Below are positions 9,946 to 19,551 of a DNA stretch of 64,000 nucleotides, piece by piece (within the stretch, counting starts at the first letter, position 1; each line of letters begins with the position of its first letter). The DNA comes from Lysobacter concretionis Ko07 = DSM 16239 (GTDB taxonomy: Bacteria > Pseudomonadota > Gammaproteobacteria > Xanthomonadales > Xanthomonadaceae). Under the pieces are notes generated by a model. That model was not told where the DNA came from, did no database searches, and worked only from the letters and a program-made list of their open reading frames with translations. The stretch covers positions 434,001-498,000 of the forward strand of contig NZ_AVPS01000001.1 in the NCBI RefSeq assembly GCF_000768345.1, given 5' to 3'. The translations under genes were made by a program, and so were the position numbers.

Positions 9946-11061
9946 ATGAGCTTTGCCACTGTCCCCGAACTGCTGGAAGAGATCCGCGCCGGCCGCATGG
10001 TCGTGATCGTCGATGACGAGGACCGCGAGAACGAAGGCGACCTGATCATGGCCGCCGAGCTGGTCAAGCCGTCCGACATCAACTTCATGGTCACCCACGC
10101 GCGTGGCCTGGTGTGTCTGTCGCTGACCCGCGAGCGCTGCCACCAGCTCGGCCTGCCGCCGATGGTGCGCGACAACACCTCCCAGCACCACACCAACTTC
10201 ACCGTCAGCATCGAGGCCGCCGAGGGCGTCACCACCGGCATCAGCGCCTACGACCGCGCCCACACGGTGCGCACCGCGGTGCGGCCGGACGCGGCGCCGG
10301 CCGACCTCAACCAGCCCGGCCACATCTTTCCGTTGCAGGCCCAGCCCGGCGGCGTGCTCAACCGCGCCGGCCATACCGAAGCGGCGGCCGACCTGGCGCT
10401 GCTGGCCGGGCTGGAGCCGGCCGGCGTGCTGGTCGAGGTGCTCAATGCCGACGGCACCATGGCGCGGCGGCCGGAGCTGGAGCGGTTCGCGGTCGAGCAT
10501 GGCCTCAAGATCGGCTCGATCGAGCAGTTGATCCGCTACCGGCTGGAGACCGAGCACACCGTCGAACGGGTCGACAGCCGGGTGATCCGGACCGACCACG
10601 GGCCGTTCCAGCTGGTGACCTACCGCGACCGTCTCAGCCACGCGCTGCATTTCGCCCTGTTGCTCGGCGAGCCGGATCCGGACGTGCCGACCCTGGTCCG
10701 GGTGCAGATGCAGAACCCGCTGGCGGATGGCCTGCATTGGCGACGGCAGGACTTCGGCCCGGCGGTGGGCGACGTGCTGGCCGCGATCGCCGCGCAGGGC
10801 CGCGGTGCGCTGGTGCTGCTGGCCGAGCACGTCGATGCCGCCACCTTGCTGGCGCGGATCCGGACCGAGCCGCAGGCCGCGGAAACCACGGCGCACGAGA
10901 TCAGTCCCGGCGCCGGACAGGGCCTGGCCGAATGGCGGCGCAACGGCGCCGGCAGCCAGATCCTCGCCGACCTGGGCCTGGGCAAGCTGCGGGTGCTGGG
11001 CACGCCGCGCAAGCAGGTCGGCTTGGCCGGGTTCGGGCTGGAAGTGGTGGAGTATGTCTGA
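9946..11061 (+). CDS. ribBA: 3,4-dihydroxy-2-butanone-4-phosphate synthase with degenerate GTP cyclohydrolase II domain
   Basis: The N-terminal RibB domain (about 1-205) makes the four-carbon precursor of lumazine from ribulose 5-phosphate. [16 protein letters not shown] (24-39), [17 protein letters not shown] and QPGHIFPL are all intact. The C-terminal domain (about 206-371) aligns with RibA by position but contains no cysteine, so the three zinc ligands needed for GTP cyclohydrolase II activity are missing. The protein is thus predicted to be RibB only, and a separate ribA should exist elsewhere. ATG 9946 has AGGAA upstream. Confidence 0.93.
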   Translation: MSFATVPELLEEIRAGRMVVIVDDEDRENEGDLIMAAELVKPSDINFMVTHARGLVCLSLTRERCHQLGLPPMVRDNTSQHHTNFTVSIEAAEGVTTGISAYDRAHTVRTAVRPDAAPADLNQPGHIFPLQAQPGGVLNRAGHTEAAADLALLAGLEPAGVLVEVLNADGTMARRPELERFAVEHGLKIGSIEQLIRYRLETEHTVERVDSRVIRTDHGPFQLVTYRDRLSHALHFALLLGEPDPDVPTLVRVQMQNPLADGLHWRRQDFGPAVGDVLAAIAAQGRGALVLLAEHVDAATLLARIRTEPQAAETTAHEISPGAGQGLAEWRRNGAGSQILADLGLGKLRVLGTPRKQVGLAGFGLEVVEYV

Positions 11062-11147
11062 GCCCATGCACATGGCGCGCGCGGCCGCACGGTAAACTGC
11101 GCCGTCGCGTCGTTCGCGAATCCTTCCCTTTCAAGGCTTTTCCTTAC

Positions 11148-11615
11148 ATGCCCCATATCGAAGGCGACCTGCGCAGCCCGGACGGCGCGCGTTTCGCGAT
11201 CATCGCCAGCCGCTGGAACCCGCGCATCACCGACACCCTGGTCGCCGGTGCGCGCAAGACCTTTGCCGAGCATGGCGTGGCCGAAACGGCGATCGACGTG
11301 ATCCGGGTGCCCGGTGCCTGGGAGATCCCGGTCGCCGCCGCGCGTATCGCGACCGCCGGCGCGCACGCCGCGATCGTCGCGCTGGGCTGCGTGGTGCGCG
11401 GCGACACGCGCCATTACGAGCAGGTCGCCGATGGCTGCTCGGAAGGGCTGATGCGGGTCGCGCTGGATTCCGGCGTGCCGGTCTGCAACGGCGTGCTCGC
11501 GGTCGAACTGCACGAGGATGCCGAGAAGCGCGCCGATGGCAGCCACGGCAACAAGGGCGAGGAGGTCGCGCTGGCCGCACTGGAGATGGCGAACCTGATG
11601 GAGAAGCTGGCATGA
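11148..11615 (+). CDS. ribH: 6,7-dimethyl-8-ribityllumazine synthase
   Basis: It condenses the RibB product with the RibD-derived pyrimidine to give lumazine, and usually assembles as a 60-mer or decamer. Landmarks are [11 protein letters not shown] near the N-terminus, [25 protein letters not shown] and the [15 protein letters not shown] segment. The substrate-loop histidine lies in RGDTRHYE. 155 residues, usual length. Its last codons overlap the nusB start (ATGA at 11612-11615), implying coupled translation. Confidence 0.96.
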   Translation: MPHIEGDLRSPDGARFAIIASRWNPRITDTLVAGARKTFAEHGVAETAIDVIRVPGAWEIPVAAARIATAGAHAAIVALGCVVRGDTRHYEQVADGCSEGLMRVALDSGVPVCNGVLAVELHEDAEKRADGSHGNKGEEVALAALEMANLMEKLA

Positions 11616-12076
11616 ACCAGCGTCGTCGTCCGGGCGGGATCGATCCGGTCATGCGTTCGCGCGCGCGCCGGCGTGCGTTGCAGGCCGTCTACGCCTGGCA
11701 GCTGTCGGGTTCCGGCGTGAGCGACGTGGTGGAGCAGTTCGCCCACGAGCAGGCGCGGGAAGTCGCCGATCTGGCGTACTTCGAGGAGCTCGTCCGCGGG
11801 GTCGCCAAGCAGCGGGTCGAGCTGGACAAGGCGCTGGCGCCGTTCCTGGACCGCGATATCGAGCAGGTCGATCCGATCGAGCTGGCGGTGCTGCGCATCG
11901 CCGCCTACGAGTTGCACCACCGGCCGGACGTGCCGTACCGGGTGGTGATCAACGAGGCGATCGAGTCGGTCAAGCGTTTCGGTGCGGAGCACGGGCATAC
12001 GTATGTCAACGGGGTGCTCGACCATGCCGCAGCGCAGTGGCGCGCGGTCGAGGTGAGTGCGTCGCGGAAGCGGTAG
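11612..12076 (+). CDS. nusB: Transcription antitermination factor NusB
   Basis: An all-helical protein that, with NusE/S10, binds boxA RNA in rRNA operons for antitermination. 154 residues; the [15 protein letters not shown] start and the [15 protein letters not shown]...[27 protein letters not shown] end are typical. The start overlaps the ribH stop by four bases. ribH-nusB pairing is very common in proteobacteria. An H element follows before thiL. Confidence 0.95.
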   Translation: MNQRRRPGGIDPVMRSRARRRALQAVYAWQLSGSGVSDVVEQFAHEQAREVADLAYFEELVRGVAKQRVELDKALAPFLDRDIEQVDPIELAVLRIAAYELHHRPDVPYRVVINEAIESVKRFGAEHGHTYVNGVLDHAAAQWRAVEVSASRKR

Positions 12077-12104
12077 GGCGAAAGAGCAGGGGCGGGACCC
12101 GTGG

Positions 12105-12175
12105 GGCACCGGCCGGGAGGCCCGTCCAGTCGCTCCACGAAATTCGCTTGGTGGACGGGCCTCCCGACCGGCGCC
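12105..12175 (+). repeat. H element copy F with a wholly different stem
   Basis: 24-nt arms at 12105-12128 and 12152-12175 pair at 22 of 24 positions. Their sequence (GGCACCGGCCGGGAGGCCCG...) is unlike the other copies, while the 23-nt apex (12129-12151) is the same as in copies C and D. A companion GGACAGTCCGGTGG-type small hairpin follows. It is the strongest single case for conserved pairing. Located between nusB and thiL. Confidence 0.85.
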
Positions 12176-12285
12176 ATGGGACAGTCCGGTGGTTGCGGCA
12201 GGGTGAGGCCGGCCAGGCCGGTGTTCCGGATCACATTGCGCGATGCGGGCTTCAGCACGCCGCGCCCAATCTGCAGGTAACCCCA

Positions 12286-13329
12286 TTGGCCGAGTTCGAC
12301 CTCATCGATCGCATCCGTTCGCGCGCCGCGACGCGCGGGGACGTGGTGCTCGGCATCGGCGATGACGCTGCGATCGTGCAGGTGCCTGCCGGTCGGCAGC
12401 TGGTGGTCTGCACCGACACGCTCAACGCCGGCGTGCATTTCCCGCTCGACACGGCGGCGGCCGACATTGGCTGGAAGGCGCTGGCGGTCAACCTGTCCGA
12501 CCTGGCGGCGATGGCCGCCGAGCCGGCATGGTGCATCTTGTCGTTGTCGATGCCGGCCGACGATCCGGCCTGGCTGGACGGCTTTCTGGACGGCTTCCTT
12601 GGCCTGGCGGCGCAGCACGCCGTGGCCCTGATCGGCGGCGATACCACCCGCGGGCCGTTGTCGATCAGCGTGACCGCGCACGGTCTGGTCGAGCCGGGCG
12701 GCGCATTGTGTCGCGACGGTGCGCAGGTGGGCGACGACCTCTGGGTGACCGGCACGCTGGGTGATGCGGCGGCGGCGCTGGCACTGCTGCTGCCCGGCGC
12801 GGGTCTTCCGGCATTGAAGCGCGACGAGGATGAACGCGGTCGAGCTTCGCACCCGGCATCTGATCCGCCATCGCCGCTGGAAAGTGCGCGCGCCGAGGCG
12901 ATCGAGCTCCTGCGTCCGCGCCTGGACCGGCCGACGCCGCGCGTCGCCGTGGGTCGGCGGTTGGGTGGCCTCGCCCATGCCGGGATCGATATTTCCGACG
13001 GCCTGCTCGCCGATCTCGCCCACATCTGTCGCGCCAGCGGCGTTGCGGCCGAGATCGAGCTGGATGCCCTGCCGTGTTCGCCCGCCTTGGCGCGCGCATT
13101 CGAGCTGCGGCAGCGCCGCGTGTTGCAGGCGACCGGCGGCGACGATTACGAGCTGTGCTTCAGCGCCCCGGTGCGCGCACGCGAATCGATCGATGCCCTG
13201 GCGGTACAGACCGCCACCGCGATCACCCGCATCGGCCGGGTGATCGCTGGCGAAGGCGTGCGGGCACGGGACGCCGGTGGCGGGCAGTGGCATCCGCCGC
13301 GTCCCGGCTACACGCACTTTGCGGAGTGA
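12286..13329 (+). CDS. thiL: Thiamine-monophosphate kinase
   Basis: It phosphorylates thiamine monophosphate to the active diphosphate. Family motifs are present: LGIGDDAAIV near residues 24-33, CTDTLNAGVHF, GGDTTRGPLSIS and ISDGLLADLAHI with GDDYELCF. The start is taken as TTG 12286 (then AEFDLI, as in other ThiL), with AGG about 8 nt upstream; no ATG or GTG fits. About 28 residues between the LLPGAG and RPRLDRPTPR segments (12805-12900) look like an insertion, rich in Arg, Glu, Ser and Pro, absent from the compact family form. 347 residues. Confidence 0.92.
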   Translation: MAEFDLIDRIRSRAATRGDVVLGIGDDAAIVQVPAGRQLVVCTDTLNAGVHFPLDTAAADIGWKALAVNLSDLAAMAAEPAWCILSLSMPADDPAWLDGFLDGFLGLAAQHAVALIGGDTTRGPLSISVTAHGLVEPGGALCRDGAQVGDDLWVTGTLGDAAAALALLLPGAGLPALKRDEDERGRASHPASDPPSPLESARAEAIELLRPRLDRPTPRVAVGRRLGGLAHAGIDISDGLLADLAHICRASGVAAEIELDALPCSPALARAFELRQRRVLQATGGDDYELCFSAPVRARESIDALAVQTATAITRIGRVIAGEGVRARDAGGGQWHPPRPGYTHFAE

Positions 13330-13504
13330 CCGTACCGGAGCACGTTGCGACCCGGTGGTGCCAAATGGACCGTCGCCCGTTCGGTTTGCCATCCTTGCGA
13401 GGCTTCCTGCCGGCGACCGGCAAGCGATTCCGTCACGGGCGCGCGGGAAAGGGCGATTGATGAAAAGGCGGCGTCCAGCAAACCGGGCGCACGCCAGCCC
13501 GCGG

Positions 13505-14119
13505 TTACTGCGTTGGCGCGCCCTTCGGCGGCGGTGACGACAACACCTCGTGCACGCGCTGTCGCAGCACCGGCAGCACCTCGCCTTCGAACCACGGGTT
13601 GGCCTTGAACCAGGCCACATTGCGCGGACTGGGATGGGGCAGGGGCAGGTAGTGCGGCAGGTAGTCGCGCCACGCACGCATGGTCGCGGTCAGGCTGTCG
13701 CCGCGCCGGGGGCCGAGGAACCAGGCCTGGGCGTACTGGCCGATCAGCAGGGTCAGGCCGATGTCCGGCAGCAGCGGCAGCAATTGCGGGTGCCAGGTGG
13801 CGCGGCATTCGGGACGCGGCGGGGCGTCGCCGGAACCGGCCTTGCCGGGGTAGCAGAAGCCCATCGGCACGATCGCGACCTGGCGCTCGTCGTAGAAGGT
13901 CTGGCTATCGATCCCCAGCCATTCGCGCAGGCGCTTGCCGCTGGCATCGTCCCAGGGCACGCCGCTGAGGTGCACCTTGCGGCCGGGCGCCTGGCTGGCG
14001 ATCAGCAGGCGGGCGCTGGCGCTGGCGGCCAGTACCGGGCGCGGCCCCAACGGCAGGTGGGCTTCGCAGATCCGGCAGGCGCGGATGCGGACCAGCAGCT
14101 CGTCGAGTTCGCGGCTCAC
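13505..14119 (-). CDS. Uracil-DNA glycosylase family protein
   Basis: Belongs to the uracil-DNA glycosylase superfamily. It has an N-terminal CRICEAHLPLGPRP segment, ASQAPGRKVHLSGVPWDDASG (the active-site loop region) and PHPSPRN near the C-terminus, equivalent to the HPSP-type motif that contacts the minor groove. Substrate range is uncertain, and the four-cysteine iron-sulfur pattern of family 4/5 enzymes is not evident. The start is GTG 14119, whose GTGA overlaps the TGA stop of the upstream flavoprotein gene, so translation is probably coupled. 204 residues. Confidence 0.8.
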   Translation of the reverse strand: MSRELDELLVRIRACRICEAHLPLGPRPVLAASASARLLIASQAPGRKVHLSGVPWDDASGKRLREWLGIDSQTFYDERQVAIVPMGFCYPGKAGSGDAPPRPECRATWHPQLLPLLPDIGLTLLIGQYAQAWFLGPRRGDSLTATMRAWRDYLPHYLPLPHPSPRNVAWFKANPWFEGEVLPVLRQRVHEVLSSPPPKGAPTQ

Positions 14120-15501
14120 GGCGGCAGCAGTTTTCCCGGGTTGAGGATGCCGTCGGGATCGAAGGCGGTCTTGATCTGTCGCATCAGGGCGAGCGTCGGC
14201 GGGGTGACGGCCCGGGGCATGAAGTCGCGCTTGGCCAGACCGATCCCGTGTTCGCCCGACAGCGTGCCACCGAGCGAAATGGCCAGCGTGAACACCTCGG
14301 CCATGGTGGCGTTGGCGCGCGCGGATTGATCCCCGTCGGCCGGGTCGTACATCAGGTTGACGTGCAGGTTGCCGTTGCCGGCGTGTCCGAAGCAGACAAT
14401 CGGCAGGCCGCACTCGCGCGACAGCCGCTGCACGCCATCGACCAGTTCGGGAATGCGCGATACCGGCACCACCACGTCCTCGTTGATCTTGCCCGGGGCG
14501 AGGGTGCGCAGCGCCGGCGACAGCGATTTGCGCGCCGCCCACAGCTGCGCGCGTGCGGCTTCATCGGCGGCATCGTCGAGGGCGACCAGACCGTCGCCTT
14601 CGGCCGCGCGCATCAGGGCCTCGATGTCGTGTGGCAGGCGATCGGCATCGCCATCGGCCTCGATCATCAGCAACGCGCCGGCATCGTGCGGCAGTTCGGC
14701 GCCGCCGACATCGCGGGCCAGGCGCACCGCCTGGGCGTCCATGAACTCCAGCATCGATGGGGTCACCGGCTGCGCCATCAGCCGCGCGACCGCCCGCGCG
14801 GCGCTGGACACGTCGCGGTAGATCGCCCGCAGCGCGCGCCGGGCGGAGGGCAACGGCGTCAGGCGCAGCGAGGCCTCGACGATCAGCGCCAACGTGCCCT
14901 CGCTGCCGACCAGCAGCCGTTGCAGGTCGTAACCGGTCGAGCCCTTGGTGGTCGCGGTGCCGCAGTGGATCAGCTCGCCCGCGCCGGTGACCGCGGTCAG
15001 GGCAAGGACGTTGTCGCGGCTGGCACCGTACTTCACCGCGCGCGGGCCGCCGGCGTTGCAGGCCAGGTTGCCGCCGACGGTGCTGAACGCGGCACTGGTC
15101 GGGTCCGGTGGCCAGAACAGGCCGTGCGGCGCGAGTGCGGTCTGCAGGTCGCCGTTGAGCACGCCGGGCTGGACCACCGCGCAGCGGTCGCCGGGACGGA
15201 TGTCGAGGATCGCGTCCATGCGCTCGAACGACACCACCACGCCGCCCTGGACGGGCACGGCCGCGCCGGTGGTGTTGGTGCCGCGGCCCCGCGCGACCAG
15301 CGGGATGCGGTGCGCGCGGCAGGCGCGGACCAGCGCGATCACCTGCGCGGTCGAGGTCGGCAGCGCCACCGCGTCGGGCAGCGCCAGCCGCCGCGAGTTG
15401 TCGTAGGCGTAGGCCAGCCGCTCGCTGTCATCGACCAGCCAGCCCGCACCGAGCAGGTCGGTCATGTCGCGATGCAAAGACGAGGGCAGGGGCGTGGTCA
15501 T
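14116..15501 (-). CDS. GlcD-type FAD-linked oxidase (D-lactate/glycolate dehydrogenase-like)
   Basis: A 461-residue flavoprotein that oxidises an alpha-hydroxy acid. The N-terminal FAD-binding_4 domain shows PTSTAQVIALVRAC, RGRGTNTTGAAVP and STVGGNLACNAGG. The C-terminal FAD-oxidase domain shows VCFGHAGNGNLHVN and SGEHGIGLAKR, both typical of D-lactate, D-2-hydroxyglutarate and glycolate dehydrogenases. The exact substrate cannot be read from these motifs. It lacks the C-terminal iron-sulfur domain of the long Dld/YdiJ type. It heads a minus-strand pair with the glycosylase-like gene. Confidence 0.88.
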   Translation of the reverse strand: MTTPLPSSLHRDMTDLLGAGWLVDDSERLAYAYDNSRRLALPDAVALPTSTAQVIALVRACRAHRIPLVARGRGTNTTGAAVPVQGGVVVSFERMDAILDIRPGDRCAVVQPGVLNGDLQTALAPHGLFWPPDPTSAAFSTVGGNLACNAGGPRAVKYGASRDNVLALTAVTGAGELIHCGTATTKGSTGYDLQRLLVGSEGTLALIVEASLRLTPLPSARRALRAIYRDVSSAARAVARLMAQPVTPSMLEFMDAQAVRLARDVGGAELPHDAGALLMIEADGDADRLPHDIEALMRAAEGDGLVALDDAADEAARAQLWAARKSLSPALRTLAPGKINEDVVVPVSRIPELVDGVQRLSRECGLPIVCFGHAGNGNLHVNLMYDPADGDQSARANATMAEVFTLAISLGGTLSGEHGIGLAKRDFMPRAVTPPTLALMRQIKTAFDPDGILNPGKLLPP

Positions 15502-15526
15502 GATCGGGAAATCGCGCGGCCGGCGC

Positions 15527-15907
15527 TCAGCAGTCGTCTGCCCGGAACGCGTCGCGCAGCCAGTTCAGGCGCGGCGCTTCGGGGTCGCCGTCGGCTTCGA
15601 CGACGTCGAACCGGCACGCGCCGTCGGCGTAGCGGCGGTGGCGCTGCAGGAACATCTGCGCGGCGCGCACCAGTTTGCGTCGCTTGTGGACATCGACCGA
15701 AACCGCGCCGCCGCCGAAGCGGGCGTCGCGCCGGTAGCGCACCTCGACGAACACCAGCGTGTCGCCGTCGAGCATCACCAGGTCGATCTCGCCCAGGCGG
15801 TAGCTGGCGTTGGTCGCGACCGGACTCAGGCCGGCTTCGACCAGGTACCCGCGCGCGGCGGCCTCGACCGCCGTGCCCCGGCTGCGGCGGTCAGCGACCG
15901 GCGGCAC
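15527..15907 (-). CDS. YraN family (UPF0102) protein
   Basis: A small nuclease-fold (PD-(D/E)XK-like) protein of unproven function. The motif [21 protein letters not shown] carries the conserved Glu-Ile-Asp and Glu-Val-Arg residues of the family. 126 residues, usual length. It overlaps the 3' end of the LpoA-like gene by 17 bp on the same strand; lppC-yraN adjacency is conserved across gammaproteobacteria. Confidence 0.9.
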   Translation of the reverse strand: MPPVADRRSRGTAVEAAARGYLVEAGLSPVATNASYRLGEIDLVMLDGDTLVFVEVRYRRDARFGGGAVSVDVHKRRKLVRAAQMFLQRHRRYADGACRFDVVEADGDPEAPRLNWLRDAFRADDC

Positions 15908-17252
15908 TGGGCAGTGCGGCCGTCACGCCGCCCTGGAACGTCGACCAGGCGGGCACACGCCGGACGTTGCCGGACGAGTCGATGCCGAGCATGCCGGTGG
16001 CGCCGGCCACATGGGCATCGGGCGATTGCGCCAGCCGCTCCATGTAGGCGCTCAGCAGCCAGGCGTCGTACCCGAACGCGAACAGGCGGGCGGCCGGACC
16101 GCGCGCGGTGGGCGTGGTTTTTGCGGCGCTCGCGGCCGGAGGCAGGCCCGGCACGTGGCGGCCGCTGGTCCAGGTCTCGCCGGGGAAGGCGATGCCGTCC
16201 AGCACGCGGTCCTCGCCGGCATCGCCGGTGCCGGAAAGCAGTTGCGAGGTGGCGACCAGCGGCTTGCCCGCCAGGCCGGCCATGGCGAGCTTCGGCATCA
16301 GTTCGCGGGCGGCCGTGCCGCGCACGGCAAGGAAGACCGCATCAATGCCGCCTTCCTTCTGCGCGAACGGAGCGAGATCGACGATGCCGGGGTGGACCAC
16401 GTCGGTCACCACCGCGCCTTGCGCCGCCAACTGGGTGCGCAGGGCATCCACCGAGCGCCGCGCGTTGTCATCGCCGGCAGCCACCACCAGTACCCGCCGC
16501 GCGCCGCGCTGGATGAGCAGATCGGCGGCGGCGATGCCTTCGTCCTCCGGCGACAGCGAGAAGCTCGCGTTGCCGGCCGGCGGTGGCACCGTGCCGTGGT
16601 TGAGCGCCAGCACCGGGACCGGCAGCGCGCCGCGGCGGAACAGGGCATCCACGCCCTCGCGCGACAGCGGGCCGATCACGAAATCGTTGCCGGCCGCGAC
16701 CGCGCGGTCGTACGCGGCCACCGCACCGCCGCCGCCCTCGGTGTCGTAGAACGCCACCTCCGGCCGGCGCCGCGACTCGGCGTAATACGCGGCGAGGAAT
16801 CCGTCGCGCACCGAGGCCGCCGCGACGGCCAGCTCGCCTGACAGCGGCAGCAACACGCCGAGTTTCACCGGCGGGCGATAGCCGTCCCGGTCGGCAGTCG
16901 GCCGGTTGCCGGCATCGAACCGCCACGGCGTGCGATCCAGCGGGCGCGGCAACGGCAGGCCGCGCGCCAGCAGCGCACGCGCCAGATGGTTGTAGACCGG
17001 ATCGCCGACCGGCAACGCCGCCGCCTCGCGGGCGAGGGTGGCGTTGTCCAGTTGCGCCAACAGCGCATCGATCGGGCTGTTGCCGGCGCCGCTGCGCACC
17101 AGCTCGCCGGCTTCGGCGACGACGGGGTGCGGGCCGAGGTGTGTCGATGACGGGCTGGACAGGGAGGCGCAGCCGCCCAGCAGCACGACAGCCATGGCGA
17201 GGGCGAACAACCAGCTGCGCCGGGGACGTGGAATGTGAAAGCTCATCGGCAT
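15891..17252 (-). CDS. LpoA/LppC-like penicillin-binding-protein activator lipoprotein
   Basis: An outer-membrane lipoprotein of the LppC family; in E. coli LpoA activates PBP1a transpeptidation. The signal peptide runs to a lipobox LLGGC with the lipidated cysteine at residue 28. The C-terminal periplasmic-binding-protein fold begins near residue 120 ([23 protein letters not shown]). At 453 residues it is shorter than E. coli LpoA (678), having a reduced N-terminal TPR-like domain. ATG 17252 is used; 17246 (MSFHIP) is equally possible. Divergent from rsmI. Confidence 0.88.
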   Translation of the reverse strand: MPMSFHIPRPRRSWLFALAMAVVLLGGCASLSSPSSTHLGPHPVVAEAGELVRSGAGNSPIDALLAQLDNATLAREAAALPVGDPVYNHLARALLARGLPLPRPLDRTPWRFDAGNRPTADRDGYRPPVKLGVLLPLSGELAVAAASVRDGFLAAYYAESRRRPEVAFYDTEGGGGAVAAYDRAVAAGNDFVIGPLSREGVDALFRRGALPVPVLALNHGTVPPPAGNASFSLSPEDEGIAAADLLIQRGARRVLVVAAGDDNARRSVDALRTQLAAQGAVVTDVVHPGIVDLAPFAQKEGGIDAVFLAVRGTAARELMPKLAMAGLAGKPLVATSQLLSGTGDAGEDRVLDGIAFPGETWTSGRHVPGLPPAASAAKTTPTARGPAARLFAFGYDAWLLSAYMERLAQSPDAHVAGATGMLGIDSSGNVRRVPAWSTFQGGVTAALPSAAGR

Positions 17253-17412
17253 GCGCTCGCCGCGGGGCGGCGTTCCAGTGGGGACCGCCGTCGATTCTAC
17301 CGGCACCGCCGCCGACCGCGTCGACGCGCTGCAGCGGGTCCGGCGGGCTGAATGAGCCGCGCACGCGGATCGGCGCAAGACTTCCGCCGGCCGCATCCCT
17401 ACCATCGTCACG

Positions 17413-18258
17413 ATGCACAAGCCCGGCACCCTGCACATCATCGCGACCCCGATCGGTAACCTCGGCGACATCTCCGCCCGCGCGCTGGAGGTGCTCGCCC
17501 GCGTCGATGCCATCTGCGCCGAGGACACCCGCCACACCCGCCAACTGCTGTCGCACTTCGGCATGGAGCGTCCGCTGCTGGCCCTGCACCAGCACAACGA
17601 GGACGCCCAGGCCGCGCAACTGGTGGCCCGGTTGCAGGCCGGCGATTCGCTGGCATTGGTATCGGATGCCGGCACCCCGCTGGTCAGCGACCCCGGATTC
17701 CGGCTGGTACGCGCCGCCCGCGAGGCCGGCGTGCGGGTATCGCCCGTGCCCGGTGCCTGCGCGGCGATCGCCGCTCTGAGCGTGGCGGGCATCGCGTCCG
17801 ACCGGTTTGCGTTCGAGGGCTTCTTGCCAGCGAAATCCGGCGCGCGGCGCGAGCGGCTGGCGCGACTGGCGGCGGAAACGCGCACGCTGATCTTCTACGA
17901 GTCCGCGCACCGCATCGAAGAGTCCCTGGCCGATTTCGTCGCCGCATTCGGCCCCGACCGCCGCGCCGTGCTCGCGCGCGAACTTACCAAGCTGTTCGAG
18001 ACCGTGCTCGATGGCGATCTGGCAACACTGCTGACGCACGTGCAGGCCGACCCCAACCAGCGCAAGGGCGAGTTCGTGCTGGTGGTGGAAGGCATCGGCG
18101 ATGACACCGAGGCGAAGCTGGTCGAAGGCCGCCGGCTGTATCTGATGCTGTCCGCGCACCTGCCACCCTCGACCGCGGCGAAACTCGCCGCCGAACTGAG
18201 CGGCGCCCCCCGCAAAACGCTGTATGGCAGTGGCGACCGGGATGGCGCTGAGGCGTAA
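17413..18258 (+). CDS. rsmI: 16S rRNA (cytidine-1402-2'-O)-methyltransferase RsmI
   Basis: It methylates the ribose of C1402 in the decoding centre using SAM. The tetrapyrrole-methylase fold is visible: TLHIIATPIGNLGDISARALE (residues 5-25), CAEDTRHTRQLL, LVSDAGTPLVSDPG and SPVPGACAAIAALSVAG. 281 residues, usual length. Divergent from lppC with ~160 bp between the starts; this pairing is conserved in proteobacteria. Confidence 0.95.
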   Translation: MHKPGTLHIIATPIGNLGDISARALEVLARVDAICAEDTRHTRQLLSHFGMERPLLALHQHNEDAQAAQLVARLQAGDSLALVSDAGTPLVSDPGFRLVRAAREAGVRVSPVPGACAAIAALSVAGIASDRFAFEGFLPAKSGARRERLARLAAETRTLIFYESAHRIEESLADFVAAFGPDRRAVLARELTKLFETVLDGDLATLLTHVQADPNQRKGEFVLVVEGIGDDTEAKLVEGRRLYLMLSAHLPPSTAAKLAAELSGAPRKTLYGSGDRDGAEA

Positions 18259-18435
18259 CGGCCACATCGGCGGAGTTCGTCAGGGACGGTCTGAGCGACT
18301 CATTTTTGTCTGTCATTTCCGCGAAGACGGGAATCCATGGACGCTTGCTCGTCGGCAAATGGCAAGTAGTTACGTTGAGCCGTAGAAGACGAAGCAGGCG
18401 CCTGGCGGGCTGCCACATGGGGCGAGTTCGTCGAC

Positions 18436-18576
18436 TCCGGCAGGAGCGTCGCCCTGTCGGGGTGCTTGCTGCCCGGTTCGGGCGGCCATCCATGGCCGCA
18501 CTCACCGCCGCAGGCCATCCATGGCCTGCTGTCCGCAACACCCCGCCAAGACGCCGCATCGGCGCTTCGTTGACGT
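18436..18576 (+). repeat. P element copy 3, short form
   Basis: Minimal version of the family. Left block GTCGCCCTGTCGGGGTGCTT, a perfect hairpin GCGGCCAT-CC-ATGGCCGC (18482-18499), ACTCACCGCC, a second perfect hairpin GCAGGCCAT-CC-ATGGCCTGC (18510-18529), and the right block CAACACCCCGCCAAGACGCC. Copies 1 and 2 have larger inserts inside these two hairpins. Confidence 0.8.
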
Positions 18577-18624
18577 CGCGTGTTGTGAGTCTTCTGTTCC
18601 ATCGGCCACCGAGACAATTCGATG

Positions 18625-18693
18625 GCGCCTGTCGGGCGTCCCGATCACCAAGCGAATATCGTGGAGCGACTGATCGGGATGCCCGGCAGGCGC
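18625..18693 (-). repeat. H element copy G
   Basis: Arms GCGCCTGTCGGGCGTCCCGA and the near-complement ending GCCCGGCAGGCGC; apex CCAAGCGAATATCGTGGAGC. It follows P element copy 3 by about 50 bp in the same relative orientation as copy A follows P element copy 1. Confidence 0.85.
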
Positions 18694-18868
18694 TGCCCGT
18701 GAAACTGACAGGCGCATCAAACGGATGATCTGGCTCCGGATAGGGCGCTACGCCACCGCAAGCAGAGATAAGCTGCGCCGCCGGTCTGCCCTCCAGCTGA
18801 ATTCCAGCACCCGTCGAGGGCGAGACAAGCCCCCGCGACCTTCCGGCAACCGGTAGACTGCGCGCGGC

Positions 18869-19244
18869 GGAGTCGGCCAGACAGTCGCGTCATCGCAGCG
18901 GGTTCGCCCGCGACGGTGCCGAGGAAAGTCCGGGCTCCACAGGGCACGGTGCCAGGTAACGCCTGGGCGGCGCGAGCCGACGGAAAGTGCAACAGAGAGT
19001 AGACCGCCGAACGGTCCGGTGTTCGAAAGAATGCCGGGCGCGTGGCAAGGGTGAAACGGTGCGGTAAGAGCGCACCGCGAGTCTGGCAACAGACCGGCAC
19101 GGCAAACCCCACCGGGAGCAAGACCAAATAGGGACCTCATGGCGCTGCCCGCGTCGGGTCCGGGTAGGTTGCTTGAGCGTATCGGTGACGATGCGCCTAG
19201 AGGAATGACTGTCCACGACAGAACCCGGCTTATCGGCCGGCTCC
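18869..19244 (+). ncRNA. rnpB: RNase P RNA, bacterial class A
   Basis: Catalytic RNA that matures tRNA 5' ends. The conserved segments are all present: GGCCAGACAGTCGC, GAGGAAAGTCCGGGCTCCAC, the GCCAGGTAACGCCTGGG hairpin, CAACAGAGAGTAGACCGCC, GGTAAGAGCGCACCG, CAAATAGGG, GGGTAGGTTGCTTGAG, then TAGAGGAATGACTGTCCACG and ACAGAACCCGGCTTAT. Helix P1 pairs GGAGTCGGCC (18869-18878) with GGCCGGCTCC (19235-19244) through one wobble. A T6 run follows directly and probably terminates it. Confidence 0.97.
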
Positions 19245-19404
19245 GCCACTTTTTTCCGCACCGAGACCCGCCCAGGGCGCATTCGCCCGGTTCGACCCGC
19301 GCAGGATTGCCGGGGGCGTGCTCGAACCGCGCAATTGCTGCGTCGCAGCATGAAGGCTGCGTGAAGGCTGGCGTTGCTTCCGGGCCCGCCACCGCAGTGA
19401 GCTG

Positions 19405-19511
19405 CGTCTCAAAATATGAGACGAAACAAGGCTTAGCCGACAAGTCTTGAATAAGACTCTGAAGTGTTACGCAAGCTATTGATCCCGTTGATGAATTTCC
19501 TTTTGAAATTC
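19405..19511. promoter_or_regulatory. Three AT-rich inverted repeats ahead of the mraZ promoter
   Basis: Perfect palindromes: CGTCTCA/TGAGACG (19405-19411, 19417-19423), AGTCTT/AAGACT (19443-19448, 19453-19458) and GAATTTC/GAAATTC (19493-19499, 19505-19511). The last ends one base before the -35 box. The AT-rich composition stands out from the GC-rich surroundings. They are candidate regulator sites or an UP-like element for the dcw promoter. Confidence 0.5.
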
Positions 19512-19512
19512 G

Positions 19513-19541
19513 TTGACATCACCTGGAGCCGTCCCTAAGGT
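19513..19541 (+). promoter_or_regulatory. Sigma-70 promoter of the dcw cluster
   Basis: A perfect -35 TTGACA (19513-19518) stands exactly 17 bp before TAAGGT (19536-19541), a weaker -10. It is the only strong promoter seen upstream of mraZ. Because the genes to ftsA overlap, it is a good candidate for the main promoter of the whole cluster. Confidence 0.7.
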
Positions 19542-19551
19542 GGTGTTCGGA

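Larger units (their letters stand above)
18259..18868. other. Repeat-bearing gap between rsmI and rnpB
   Basis: No gene. It contains a dispersed palindrome near 18312-18336 (TTTCCGCGAAGACGGGAATCC type), P element copy 3, H element copy G, and the rnpB promoter region. TAGACT at 18854-18859 is correctly placed for a -10 box, but no matching -35 is evident. Confidence 0.6.
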
